This document shows, piece after piece, positions 8,881 through 19,548 of a stretch of 64,000 bases of DNA. The position numbers were made by a program, and so were the translations under genes. Each line of letters opens with the position of its first letter. Within the stretch, counting starts at the first letter, position 1. The notes under the pieces are model-generated. The model worked only from the letters and a program-made list of their open reading frames with translations, made no database searches and had not been told where the DNA came from. The DNA is from Elephas maximus indicus. Lineage: Eukaryota; Chordata; Mammalia; Proboscidea; Elephantidae. The stretch lies in NCBI RefSeq assembly GCF_024166365.1, contig NC_064819.1:203633293-203697292 (forward strand). The letters are read 5' to 3'.

Positions 8881-9234
8881 TGTTGTTATTGGTAGCTGCC
8901 ATCCAGTGGGGCCCCAACTTCATGGTGCCACATGCACAACAGAATGAAACACTGCCCAGGCCTTCACCATGCCCATGATCTGTTGCCGATCAAACCAAGT
9001 TCTGTTGTGAGCCATAGGGTTTTCATTGGCTGATTTTCAGAAGCACATCACCAGGCCTTACTTTCTAATCCACCTCAGTCTGGAAGCTCCGCTGAAACCT
9101 GTTCAGCATCATAGCATGAGGCAAGCCTCCACTGACAGAACGGTCATGGCTGTGTATGAGGGGCATCGGCCAGGGACTGAACTCGGGTCTGCATATGAAA
9201 AGTGAGAATTCCATCACTGAACCCCCAATGCCTC
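8881..9234 (-). mobile_element. Chimeric SINE: tRNA-Gly head, RTE-like body and tail
   Basis: On the minus strand the head at about 9233-9157 reads like a tRNA-Gly: it opens GCATTGGGGGTTCAGTGATG, continues GAATTCTC, and has a B-box-like GAGTTCAGTCCCTGG before GCCGATGCCCC. The body contains CAGCGGAGCTTCCAGACT, which also occurs in the 5' part of the RTE LINE at 41.1 kb. The left end carries the RTE 3' block (about CAACAGAATGAAACACTGCC on the plus strand). The structure is that of a SINE mobilised by an RTE LINE. A second copy lies at 51420-51720. Confidence 0.82.
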
Positions 9235-9239
9235 ACATA

Positions 9240-10700
9240 CAAGGAGGTGTAGGAAGTTGGAATGGGGGAGTTTATATAGTTGGAAGATGGATGAAAGTTG
9301 AGATAGTTATAGTTTAACACAGGAATTAGTACTCTTTTCAGAGATGATAACCACAATGTTCTATACCCATCCCATCTAGGAAGTCTGGCCACAGGAAGTC
9401 TGGTAGAAGCATGGTTTTGTAGTATATTTTTAATTTCACTTAGGGGATAAATGAAAAACTCCTGGGCAGGCCAGTGGTAGCTCTTGATACTGGTGGGAAT
9501 GGGGAATCTAGATAGCAACAAATCAAAGGACTTATAACAGGCTGAAAACTTATCTTTTCTCCATCTTTAGAAAGTTGCCAATGTCTAATTTAGTGTAGTC
9601 TAGTGAACAATAAATAACAACAACAACAAAAATAACTATCAACTAGAAGAAAATATAAAAGGTAAGGAATGGCACATATTTGACAGTTTTATACTTGGCT
9701 CTCAGGATTGACTGGAAAAGTGAAGTACAAGAAACTTTCTATATAATTAAAAATAATAATAATATCTGGTCTGGATAGAAGAGTGAGTTCAAGAAATTTT
9801 TATGTCAAAATTCAATATTATCTGTGACTTTCTAAACTCAAAGAGACTATAGGCCTGCTGAAAGCCTTATATGTTGTTGACATAGCTTTATTTTTAGGTA
9901 TTTGCATTTTAAAAGGCCATTGGTCAACTCAGAAAAACTAAATAGTGATGATGAAATGTCAGGAATCCTCGCAAGGAATGGGTCAGAGAACTTTAGTGAA
10001 GGAGCCTGCCCACTTTATCTAGTCCTGTCTCCCTCCTCTCCCTTCTCTCAGCAGAGGGAACTGACCAGAGGCGCTACTTCCCCTACAAAACCAACAGCCC
10101 AGCCTCTGAATTCTGGCAGCACTGGACTTAGAATTCCTTTGTAGCCCGAATCCTTCTTGGAACACACATTTCAGAGTTGTAACTACGAAGATGGTATAAG
10201 GGGTCCTTTTTTTACCTCTACCTTATTTACAAAGCGACAAGAGTAGATAATGAGCCTGGATTTCTGCAGGGCGTCTTTTGTCAAATTAAAGTGAAACCTG
10301 ACAAGCTTGAATTTGTCTCCCCAAACCTATCCCATTTCTGACCCTACAAGCAATCTAGGGAGAAGCAACAGAAGCTCAGGCCACCCCCCAGGACTGTTTT
10401 CTGTAAATCGTGCCTACAAATTGCAGCAACAAAGTAAACACAATGTAATAGAAACCAGCAGGGGAAGAACCAAGGACAAGGATGGCTGGCAGAAGGTCAA
10501 CTGGGAGCATTTTAACGTAAAACAGTTTAGTGACCTTCCTTTTACTTTCAATCCCAAATGTAAACTACGTAGATATTTATCTCACTTGCCACAGCAAGTT
10601 CAAGGGCGCTAGTAATAAGCTGATGTCAGGGCTTCATTGGCTACAACTCAGGCCCAAGAGCTGTGATACCTTAGACAATGTATCCTCTAAACTTCAATGG
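9240..10700. other. Intron stretch without recognised feature
   Basis: No exon or clear repeat was seen apart from short AAC- and AAT-rich runs near 9608-9640 and 9750-9765. The open frames at 9902-10144 and 10307-10612 have no family resemblance. Confidence 0.5.
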
Positions 10701-10704
10701 GGAT

Positions 10705-11062
10705 ACTAATACTTGCTGTTCTTGTTGCCAATGAGTGGCTCCAATTCATGGTGACCTTATGTTGCCTCATCCTGCATCATTTTCATGATCATTGGTATTT
10801 TTGAGTCCCTTGTTGCAGCTGTTGTGTAGTGCCTTCCAATCTAAGGGTCTAATCTTTCAGCACTATATTGGGCAAAATTCTGTTGTGATCCATAGGGTTT
10901 TCATTGGCTAATTTTTTAAATCACCAGGCCTTTCTTCCTAGTCTTAGTCTGGAAGCTCTGCTAAAAACTCTCTACCATGGGTGACCCTGCTGGTATTTGC
11001 AGTATGCGTGGCATAGCTTCCAGCATCATAGCAACATGCAAGTCACCACAGTATGACAAACT
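10705..11062 (-). mobile_element. Internally deleted RTE derivative
   Basis: The left end resembles the RTE 3' end (GCCAATGAGTGGCTCCAATT then CATGGTGACC). The right part resembles the RTE 5' region (minus-strand ATGCTGGAAGCTATGCCACG and CCAGCAGGGTCACCCATGG). The coding middle is absent, so this is a short non-autonomous element. Confidence 0.75.
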
Positions 11063-11275
11063 ATCAGACGGATGGTGAATACGAAAACAGTAAAACTTGT
11101 GAAAGCCAGAATCTGTGTAATGCGGAAACCTGTAAGACAATGAAAACTCAAATGTTTTCCCCTAAAACAAGTGATAGAAAAGTGGCAATACTACACCACA
11201 TCAAAGGAGGAAACTTGCGAGACCTGGAAAAACGAGGCAGTCCCATCAAGTTCTGGCTCTCATAGGTTTCAATGT
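11063..11275. repeat. Unclassified interspersed repeat sharing a block with 49.6 kb
   Basis: The segment contains GCAGTCCCATCAAGTTCTGG and CTCTCATAGGTTTCA at its right end. The same block occurs inverted and duplicated at 49612-49705. Both copies sit directly beside an RTE fragment. Confidence 0.55.
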
Positions 11276-12000
11276 ACTTAACCTCATACAAATTATGAAG
11301 ACAATTGAAATAAAGCATTTAGTAAGAGCCTCGCTCAAGTTGGAATTTTACAAAAAAAGATATGATGTAACTACGTTCATCACCCCACCCCGCACACACC
11401 ACAACTTAAAGCAGAATGCAACACACAATACAAAGTGCCGCAACAAATCAAAATGATGAACAAAGTGGCTGCATGCTGGGCTTAAAGGGCATAGACAGCA
11501 CAGGTGACTTAATCTACTGGGGCAAAGGGGGGTCTGTGTGGGGGGCATTCCATTAAAGGCCTGAAAAAAACTATCCACTTTGTTCTTCAAACATCCTCCC
11601 ACGGACAATGCTCCAGAATGTACTGTATCAAAGAAACAAACGCAGTGATAACAAAGTACAAACTTGTTTACCCAGTGTTTAAAGTAAAAGAGGAAGCTTA
11701 CGTGAAAAAGTGGATAGGAAGCCAAAAGCTAACTCAAAGGAGTGTTGCTCAAGGTTGCTGAGAAACAATAGAATGTAAAAATGAATCTATTGAGAGAGGG
11801 TAGAGTCATTGAAAAAGGGCAGAAGGCTAGCCAGGGTATACAATGTGTTTTCTAGGTCATTCAGCTTATCCTCCAGGCATACAAAGAGAAACTAGCTCCA
11901 ACTGATCATGGTACCTGTTATGTTTAAACATTCAGATTTCTATGGAGCACTTCTTTAGTGCCAGACGCCAGCTAAGCCCTGGGTCTAACAAGGATGCTTT
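11276..12000. other. Unassigned unique-looking segment
   Basis: A 125-codon minus-strand open frame (11348-11725) is cysteine- and phenylalanine-rich with no recognisable motif. The minus strand looks more like UTR-type sequence than a protein gene. No repeat family was recognised. Confidence 0.4.
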
Positions 12001-12002
12001 CT

Positions 12003-12556
12003 TAGGTTGGGTTCTCCAGAGAAACAAAACCAGTGAAGCATGTAAATACATATACAGAGAGATTTATATAAAGGAAATAGCTTATACGGTTGTAGAGGCT
12101 GGAAAGTCCCAAGTCCGTGGGTCAGGATAGAGGTTTCTCCTGATTCATGTAGCCACAGGGTCTGGTGAACCCAAAATCAGGTCAGAGAACAGGGCTCCTG
12201 CTCACAGGCTGCAAAGATGGACGAGTCCCGAGATCAGCAGGCAAGACTGCAGGTAAGCTGCTAGCTCAAGTCCCAAGAACCGGAGGTCAGATGAACAGGA
12301 GCCAGCGGTAGGTTCCAGTGTGAGCAAAAGCCAGTGAACCTTGCCAGAAAGTCTGATTATATTCAATGCAGGGCACATCCCCAATGGAACTCCCTTTCAA
12401 CTGGTTGGCTGCTCATAGCAGATCCCATCATGGAGGCGATCACATTATATCAAATCTTGTCATGGAAATGATCACATCATCATACGACTACCAAGCTACA
12501 TTAGAACGGCCAAACCACTGAGAACCATGGCCCAGCCAAGTTGACACATAACTTTA
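12003..12556 (+). mobile_element. L1-type 3' end or related ancient repeat
   Basis: It begins GGTTGGGTTCTCCAGAGAAA and ends CCAGCCAAGTTGACACATAA. Both are blocks familiar from the 3' UTR of old mammalian L1 elements. The exact subfamily is not assignable by eye. Confidence 0.55.
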
Positions 12557-12689
12557 AGGATCACAGATGCCAAGATGAGCAGTGTTACTGCACTCAGGGA
12601 GGCCATGGGCTATATTTATTAGCCTAAGTTGAACAGCAAAAGCCAAGATATCCTTAGACATATTTGCACTTTTCATAAGGCCCAGGTAT

Positions 12690-13120
12690 GCCTTGTTGTT
12701 GTTAGCTGTTGTCAAGTCAGCTCCAACCCATGGTGACACCATGAACAGCAGAACAAAATGTTGCCAGGTCCTGTGCCTTCATGAATGTTAGTATGCTTGA
12801 ATCCATTGTTATGGCTACTGTGTCAGTCCATCCCTCGGAGGGCCTCTCATGCCTTCGCTGGCCCTCTACTTCACCAAACATGATGTCCTTTTCAGTTATT
12901 GATTCTTCCTGATGCAGTAAGGAAGTTGGATGATGTTCTGTTGTGATCCATAGGAATTTCATTAGCTATTTTTCAGAAGTAGATCGCCAGGCCTTCACAA
13001 TCTGTCTTAGCCTAGAAGCGTCGTTGAAATCTGTCCACCATGAGTGAGAACTGGTGTTTGCAACATGCAAACCACCACAGTGTAACAAACCGACAGACAG
13101 GTGGTGGGGCTATGCCTTAG
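12690..13120 (-). mobile_element. Internally deleted RTE derivative
   Basis: The left end is the RTE 3' terminal block (GTTGTCAAGTCAGCTCCAAC, then CATGATGTCC). It is joined to the RTE 5' block near 12940-13120 (GTTCTGTTGTGATCCATAGG, ACCGACAGACAGGTGGTGGG). The coding middle is missing, as in the 10.7 kb copy. Confidence 0.75.
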
Positions 13121-13299
13121 TACAAACTTGGGGATGGCTGACCATTCAGAATAGCTACTTTTTCAAGTAAGAAATGAGCTCAAAGGTCTCCTGCTCTTAA
13201 CATGGTGCAGTTTTAGGATATCTAGAAGAAAATAAATACAAAAGAATTTTTCTGAGGCCCAGAACTGCCTCATGTGGCTTTGAATAATACTCCACACCC

Positions 13300-13894
13300 A
13301 CCTCTAGAACCGTCTGTCTTCCCCTCTCCCTGGGCTGCAGACTTCAGTCAAGGATTTCCTGCTCTTAGGTACTTAGATCTCAGATAACTGTCTGGACCTC
13401 GAGTTCCTTGAAGACCAGGCAATGCAGTTCACATTTCTCACCTGCCTAAAATTCTCTCATCAGGCCTCTCTCTGTCTGCTTCTCCAGTCGTCTCTCCTTC
13501 CATTCTCCCCTTTCCTGCCAGGCTTCTGCCATGTTGGCTCACACTGTTCCTTTTGCAGGCCAACCTTATGTCTGCTTTTGGGGACTTTGTCTTTGCTGTG
13601 CCCTCCATCTGGAATGCTGTCCTCCTGATGCTTATGCGGCTGCCTTCTGGCCATTCAGAACCCAGAGTAAAGGCCACATACGCAGTAAACCTAAAATTAC
13701 CAGGTGGCTAGCCTTTGTCACTCACCGTATTTTAATTATCTGCACATTAGTTATATTATCTGATTTTGAGTTTATTGTTTGGGTTTCTCCACTAGAAAGT
13801 TGTCCCTGTGAGACAAGAATATTATCTGTCTCATTCTCCACACTATCTCTTCTGCCCAGTGCAGTGTCTGGGATATAAATAAATAAATTATTAA
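13300..13894 (+). mobile_element. L2 LINE 3' end (left part)
   Basis: The CTGGAATGCTGTCCTCCTGA block and the following sequence, ending GTGCAGTGTCTGGGATATAA, follow the L2 3' end. The final AAGGTGCTTAATAAATATTG of the same element lies beyond four SINEs at 14646-14680. Confidence 0.75.
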
Positions 13895-13904
13895 ATAAAT
13901 AACA

Positions 13905-14101
13905 AATTCATTGCCGTCGAGTTGATTCCAACTCAGTGACCCTGTAGGACAGACTAAAACTGCCCCATAGAGTTTCTAAGGCTATAAATCTTTAGGGAAG
14001 CAGAATGCCTCATCTTTCTCCCACAGAGTGGCTGGTGGGTTCTTACTACCGACCTTTATGTTAGCAGCTGAGAGCTTAACCACTGTACCACCAGGGCTCC
14101 T
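13905..14101 (-). mobile_element. AfroSINE, first of four stacked copies
   Basis: Minus-orientation copy of the longer subtype with the central CTATAAATCTTTAGGGAAGC block. It is followed immediately by TGGTATATAAA, a repeat of the target site. Confidence 0.9.
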
Positions 14102-14107
14102 GGTATA

Positions 14108-14276
14108 TAAAACCAAAACACCAAACCCATAGCCATCTAGTAGATGATGACTCATAGCAATCTTATAGGACAGAGTAGAACTGCCCCATAAGGTTTCCGA
14201 GGAGCAATTGGTGGATTCGAACTGCCAAACTTTTGGTTAGCAGCCAAGTCCCTAACCACTACGCTACGAGGGCTCC
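14108..14276 (-). mobile_element. AfroSINE, second of four stacked copies
   Basis: Minus-orientation short-subtype copy, flanked by TGGTATATAAA on the left and TGGTACATAAA on the right. Confidence 0.92.
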
Positions 14277-14286
14277 CTGGTACATA

Positions 14287-14454
14287 AACCAAAACCAAAC
14301 CCACTGCCGTTGAGTTGATTCTGATACATAGGGACCTTTTAGGACAAAGTAGAACTGTGCCATAGAGTTTCTAAGGAGCGCCTGGTGAATTCGAACTGCT
14401 GACCTTTTGGCTAGCAGCCATAGCTCTTAACCACTATACCACCAGGTTTTCCCC
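14287..14454 (-). mobile_element. AfroSINE, third of four stacked copies
   Basis: Minus-orientation copy, flanked by TGGTACATAAA on the left and CGGTACATAAA on the right. Confidence 0.92.
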
Positions 14455-14463
14455 CGGTACATA

Positions 14464-14635
14464 AAAAAAAAAAAGAAAAACCATTGCTGTCGAGTTGATT
14501 CCAACTCATAGGGACTCTATAGGACAGAGCAGAACTGCCCCATAGGGTTTCCAAGGAGCACCTGGTAGATTCAAACTGCCGGTCTCTTGGTTAGCAGCTG
14601 AACTCTTAACCACTACGTCCACCAGGGTTTCCCCC
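14464..14635 (-). mobile_element. AfroSINE, fourth of four stacked copies
   Basis: Minus-orientation copy with an A-rich left edge. It is flanked by CGGTACATAAA on the left and TGCTACATAAA on the right, after which the interrupted L2 resumes. Confidence 0.92.
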
Positions 14636-14844
14636 TGCTACATAAAATAGAAGGTGCTTAATAAATATTGCTCGATAAATGGAATGGCTTAATATGTATG
14701 CCCTCTGTATATTGCTGGGGATATGATTGGTACTCAAGCAAATTAGTTTTCTCCCCTCCATCTATAATCATAGGTATTTCCCAAATAGTAACCTTATACT
14801 TGACTTACAAACAATAACGATAACAACAAAACCCTCAATTTAAC

Positions 14845-14975
14845 TAGCTCGACTGCTAACCAAAAGGTAGGCAGTTTGAATCCACCAGTTACTACTTGGA
14901 AATCCTATGGGGCAGTTCTATTCTGTGCTGTACGATTGGAATCAACACGAGAGCACCCAACAACAACAATAATAA
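14845..14975 (+). mobile_element. AfroSINE, truncated
   Basis: Plus-orientation copy starting inside the tRNA head (CGACTGCTAACCAAAAGG). It ends in the RTE-like tail GAATCAACACGAGAGCACCC and a CAA-repeat end. Confidence 0.85.
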
Positions 14976-15511
14976 AAACAGGCTATCCCATCAATGAAAT
15001 GGCCTGCAAAGAGGGGTGAATGGGAATTTAGGGGTAGGAGGATAAGCCAGAAATACTCAAAGGTGAAAATGAAATTAGGACCTTCCCAGCAAACTCGTTT
15101 ATACAACAAGTTTTGTTTGAAGTAAATCAATCCTAAGATTCTTTCAAACTCTGAAATTCCTTTATTCTATATAGGTGTCAATTGACAGTAAAAAGAAAAA
15201 GAAAAAGGATTTAGGAAAAGATTAGTTCATAGCGGGTTGAAATAAACTTCAATCAGCAACCTAGAGTTCAGCTCTCAGAACTCCGAACAACCCTCCCCTC
15301 CTTGGGAATGCATGGAAATTAGCTCTTTGCACTGATTAAAATGTGGGCTCTTAGCGGAAAATTTTATATTCGTAGTTTGGTTAAGCAGTCCTTGTAGGTA
15401 TTATATAACACACTTGAGTTTTATAAATTGTTTTCCCAAACATAATCTCATCATAAGAGGTAGGATATAGAACTGGAGTCCAAACTCCTGGAAACTCCTC
15501 CAGCTTTCTTT
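14976..15511. other. Intron stretch without recognised feature
   Basis: No exon or repeat recognised. Confidence 0.5.
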
Positions 15512-15733
15512 TGTTGTTGTCATCAGTGGCCATTGAGTTGATTTTGATTCATGGTTACCCCGTATGTGCAGAGTAGAACTGCTCCATAGGGGTCAGTTCA
15601 AGGCTATGACCTTTCAGAAGCAGATCACCAGGCCTGTCTTCAGAGGTACCTCTGGGTGGTTCGAACCTTCAACCTTTTGGCTAGTAGTCTAAAAAACTCT
15701 AGCACTTAACTCTTTGTGCCACACAGACACTCT
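15512..15733 (-). mobile_element. AfroSINE (longer subtype)
   Basis: Minus-orientation copy with the central block CTTTCAGAAGCAGATCACCA and a decayed head. Confidence 0.85.
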
Positions 15734-16164
15734 TAGTTCTCTTCTTACTGCCTCAAAAAGGTAAGAGTGGAGCTACCGAAAATGAAAATAGTTTGAACGT
15801 GAACACAGGGGTTTGGGGAAAGTTCAGTAAATACAGGTAATTACAATGAGATTCCATTCCAATGACTTCCTGGTAGGTCGGTTCTGGTATAAGTTGAATA
15901 CCTCACCTTTTTTTTTTTTTTAGGTTTCGTTATTATCACCTTTCGTTATCAATGTCTTTATAAATCATAACATTGAACATCTACAAGTCAACACCTGAGA
16001 CTGAAAACATCAGTCAAGTACGTACTGCAACATTGTGTGTAGTAGGTATTCCTAACAATAAAAAACCCGCCTAAACATTAGCATAAGAAACTTCACACTC
16101 TGTTGGGTTGTAGTATAACTGAAACAGCATGTCCTTCGTTCAGATTAGGCTTTCAACCTTTATG

Positions 16165-16290
16165 GGTTCTGTGATCTCAGATAATTTTTCAGATACTCAG
16201 TTTCTTCATCTGTAAAGTAGGAATAATAATATCTAAAAAGACAGTTTGTGAGAATTTGATGAAATAACGGATGCTAGTCAACAAATATTT
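16165..16290 (+). mobile_element. MIR SINE
   Basis: CTCAGTTTCTTCATCTGTAA followed by AGTAGGAATAATAA is the characteristic MIR core/tail block in plus orientation. Confidence 0.75.
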
Positions 16291-16335
16291 TTTTTTTTTT
16301 AGTCAACAAATATTAGTTTTTTTCTTCCCTTTTTC

Positions 16336-16522
16336 ATATATATATATATAAACCAAAAAACCAAACCCACTGCCGTTGAGTCAATTCTCACTCATAGTGA
16401 GTGACCCTATAGGACAGGGTAGAACTGCCCCATACGGTTTTGAAGAAGCAACTGGTGGATTCCAGCTGCCGACCTTTTGGTTAGCAGCTGTAGCTCTCAA
16501 CCACTGCACCACCAGGGCCCCA
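16336..16522 (-). mobile_element. AfroSINE with TA-repeat tail
   Basis: Minus-orientation copy. Its 3' end (left) runs straight into a (TA)n microsatellite at 16336-16350. Confidence 0.92.
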
Positions 16523-16755
16523 TTACTAACAATAAGATTAAGGCAAATATAGGGTGTGTTTTACAGGAGTGAGATATATCCCTTTCAACCTAGCACTCTG
16601 CTAAGTTCTATAGAGAAGAAGGCAAGAGTTTTCACCCTGATAGCTCAGAGAAAATGGACAGACACCACCGGAATATGGATAAAATAGTGTAAATACAAGT
16701 TAAAATGATGCTGGCTCCCTACAAGTATGTGAAAGGCTGTCATTTGGAACAGACA

Positions 16756-16938
16756 TCCGCTTCTATGGAGTGGATTCTGACTCATGGTGACCCCACGTAT
16801 TACAGAGCAGAATTGCATCATAGGGTTTTCTTGAGGAAGATTGCAGGTCTTTCTCCTGCAGAGTAGCTGGGTGGGTTCCAATTGCCAACATTTTGGTTAG
16901 CAGATGAGCGCTTAACCACTGTGCCACCAGGACTCCTT
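16756..16938 (-). mobile_element. AfroSINE
   Basis: Minus-orientation copy with tail TGGATTCTGACTCATGGTGA and a tRNA head ending CACTGTGCCACCAGGACTCC. Confidence 0.9.
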
Positions 16939-17150
16939 GTTTTCATTATTAGTTATTGGCTTATTCTCGTTCCTACATACAATTTTAAAATTATAAAATA
17001 AGTCCCTTTCGAATTTTAAATCCTATGTTTATATTTGATCAAATATAATACTTCTGTTACTAAGGGTCAAAATCCAAAAACCTTTTTTCCAGTTATTTTT
17101 CATGTGGTAGACATATATATTGTCTTACATATGCCGTTTCATGTATCAAA

Positions 17151-17338
17151 GGTCCCTGGGTAGCACAAACAGTTTGCATTCAGCTGCTAACCTAAAGGTT
17201 GGTGATTCTAACCCACCAGGGGTACCTGGTGATTTGCTTCCTTAAAGATTACAGCCAAGAAAACGACATTGTGTTGTTCTACTGTGTAATACACGGGGCT
17301 GCCATGAGTTGGGAGCGACTTGATAGCAATGGTTCTAT
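17151..17338 (+). mobile_element. AfroSINE
   Basis: Plus-orientation copy: head TCCCTGGGTAGCACAAACAG, tail GGAGCGACTTGATAGCAATG. Confidence 0.9.
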
Positions 17339-17502
17339 TTTTAATGTATCTTATATTGTGGAACACCCTTCTTGGGCAAAAATAAATAAATAAAAGTTGT
17401 CAAAGGTTGAATATTTCAACATGTTTAAAATAATAAAGTACATCAGGACATTTTAAGTTTAGTTGAAGCTAAAATCCAGTTCAGTTGAAATTAAAATCCA
17501 GC

Positions 17503-17662
17503 ATCGTGGCACAGTGCTTAAGCGTTTGGCTGCTAACCAAAAGGTCGGCAGTTTGAATCCACCAGCTGCTCCTTCGAAACCCTATGGGGCAGTTCTACTC
17601 TGTCCTATCGGGTCATTAGGAGTTGGAATTGACTCAATGGCAATGGGTTTTTTTTTTTTAAT
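17503..17662 (+). mobile_element. AfroSINE
   Basis: Plus-orientation short-subtype copy with an intact-looking head (GTGGCACAGTGCTTAAGCGT) and a T-rich end. Confidence 0.92.
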
Positions 17663-17978
17663 CTTCCACCATATTAGTCTGATGTAAAATACTAAAATTA
17701 GAAAAGGTTCACTAAAATATGAGAAAAATAACTTTGCTAAAATTACGAAGTTGCATTTAATCTACTTTCTTTGCATTTTTTAGTCAAAAAATTTCCTTGG
17801 TACCATTGTCATCACAATAAAATATTCATTAAGTCTACTGAAATCAAAGAGCTTAAATATGAAATAAGTGATTCAGATGAAACAGGCACAAGGAAATACT
17901 GTATGAAAATAGTTAGAAAGAGTTCCGGGATATCAGGAAAAAATGAGGTATTACGAAATAGTATTAATAGTCTATTTT

Positions 17979-18182
17979 GTTGTAGTGAGGTGCTGTGGAG
18001 CCATTTTTGACTCAAGGCAACCCCATGTGACAGAAGAACTGCCCCATAAAGTTTCCTTGGCTGTCATCTTTACGGAAGCAGATCGCCAGGTCTTCCTTGT
18101 GAAGAGCCACTAGGTGGGTTTGAAGCTCCAATATTTTGGTTAGCACCAAAGTGCTTAACTGTTTGTGCCACCAGACCTCCTT
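17979..18182 (-). mobile_element. AfroSINE (longer subtype)
   Basis: Minus-orientation copy with central CATCTTTACGGAAGCAGATC and a head ending TTGTGCCACCAGACCTCC. Confidence 0.9.
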
Positions 18183-18348
18183 ACTGCTGGTTCAGCCTTC
18201 ACTAAAACACCAGAAATAATGAATAATTTTGATTAGAACAAACAGAATGCAAAAACTGTGAGTTCAAGAAAGACAGACATTTTCCTTCAATTCTGGAGTT
18301 TCAGGAAGCTAAATCCTTAATTTACACAATCCTAGGGAATAAAGGGGG

Positions 18349-18855
18349 TGTCATGAATTGAATTGTGTCCCCCCAAAATATGTGTATCGATTTGGCTAGG
18401 CCATGATCCCCAGTATTGCGTGATTGTCCACCATTTTGTTATCTGATGTGATTTTCTTCTGTGTTGTAAATCCTACCTCTATGACGTTAATGAGGTGGGA
18501 TAGACGGCAGTTATGTTAATGAGGCAGGACTCAATCTACAAGATTGGATTGGATCTTTTGAGATACAAAAGAGAAAATTGAGCAGAGAGACAGGGAGACC
18601 TCATACCACCAAGAAAGCAGTGTTGGGAGTAGAGCATGTCCTTTGGACCCAGGGTTCCCGGCAGAGGAGGTCCTAGTCCAGGGGAAGATTGATGACAAGG
18701 ACCTTCTTCCAGAGCTGACAGAGAAAGCCTCCCCCTGGAGCTGACACTCTGAATTTGGACTTCTAGCCTCCTAGTCTGTGAGAGCATAAACTTCTGTTTA
18801 TTAAAGCCATCCACTTGTGGTATTTCTGTTACAGCAACACTAAATGACTAAGACA
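18349..18855 (+). mobile_element. Solo LTR, MLT1-like (ERVL-MaLR)
   Basis: The 507-base element opens TGTCATGAATTGAATTGTGT and ends CTTGTGGTATTTCTGTTACA, GCAACACTAAATGACTAAGACA-type sequence, with TG...CA termini. This is the pattern of MLT1-class LTRs. No internal retroviral sequence adjoins it, so it is a solo LTR. Confidence 0.72.
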
Positions 18856-19460
18856 AGGGCCTTCTCTGTGTTGAGCTAAATTGAGTTCATATGAACACTT
18901 AACAGCAGAACAACATTGAGGACCGGATTTGACCACCTTTTCTCTGCCAACCGTAACTCATATGCTACATGAGCATGAGTCTAAGTATCTTTGAACAGAA
19001 GAATTTAGAAATGACATTTTGCTACTCACTAGAATAAATACCTGTCCTTGAACTTGGAACCCTCTAAATCACCGTAGATGGTAAAAGCCATACAAAGCTA
19101 AGTGTTTTTTGCTTTACATATCCTTTCTTAAGAATGTGATATTTTATCTAAATGACTGGATGATGTCTAAGTTTCTGTCCAGTTGAGGATTTTATGTTCA
19201 GTCGTATGTCTGTTTCCAGGAAGCTTATCAGCCTTGTGTCTGGGGCCCCAGATAATGGAACAGAATGAATGACGAGCTTCACGGTTCAAGCACAAAGAAC
19301 AAGCTATAGGTCCAGTGATGCATAAAATAGTAACAGTAGTTATAAAGTAAAATGTTCTTTTTTCACCCATAGTTTGTAAACTCTATGTAGGGCAGGGGGA
19401 GCTGCACCCAGTTATGCACCAATGTTATAACTCTTGCTCCAAGTTAGAAGAGATAACATG
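18856..19460. other. Intron stretch without recognised feature
   Basis: No exon or repeat recognised. Confidence 0.45.
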
Positions 19461-19462
19461 AA

Positions 19463-19548
19463 CTGACCACCAACCACATGCTAGATGCAGTTCTAAGTAC
19501 CTTTACCTACATATCTCATTTAGCCTTCACAAAATTTTATGATCTAAA
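19463..19548 (-). mobile_element. MIR SINE, left half
   Basis: CACATGCTAGATGCAGTTCT through CATTTAGCCTTCACAAAATT follows the MIR core in reverse orientation. The rest of the same MIR resumes at 20272 after a later insertion. Confidence 0.65.

Noticed and set aside
9144..9521. A 125-codon minus-strand open frame
   Set aside because: Its end overlaps the tRNA-Gly-headed SINE and the rest has no family resemblance.
13868..14647. A CRISPR-like or regulatory array of regularly spaced repeats
   Set aside because: The spacers are AfroSINE copies and the short repeated motif is a transposon target site in a mammalian intron.
18349..18855. Retroviral protein-coding remnants near the LTRs
   Set aside because: No gag, pol or env-like translation was found beside any LTR in the window; all appear to be solo LTRs.
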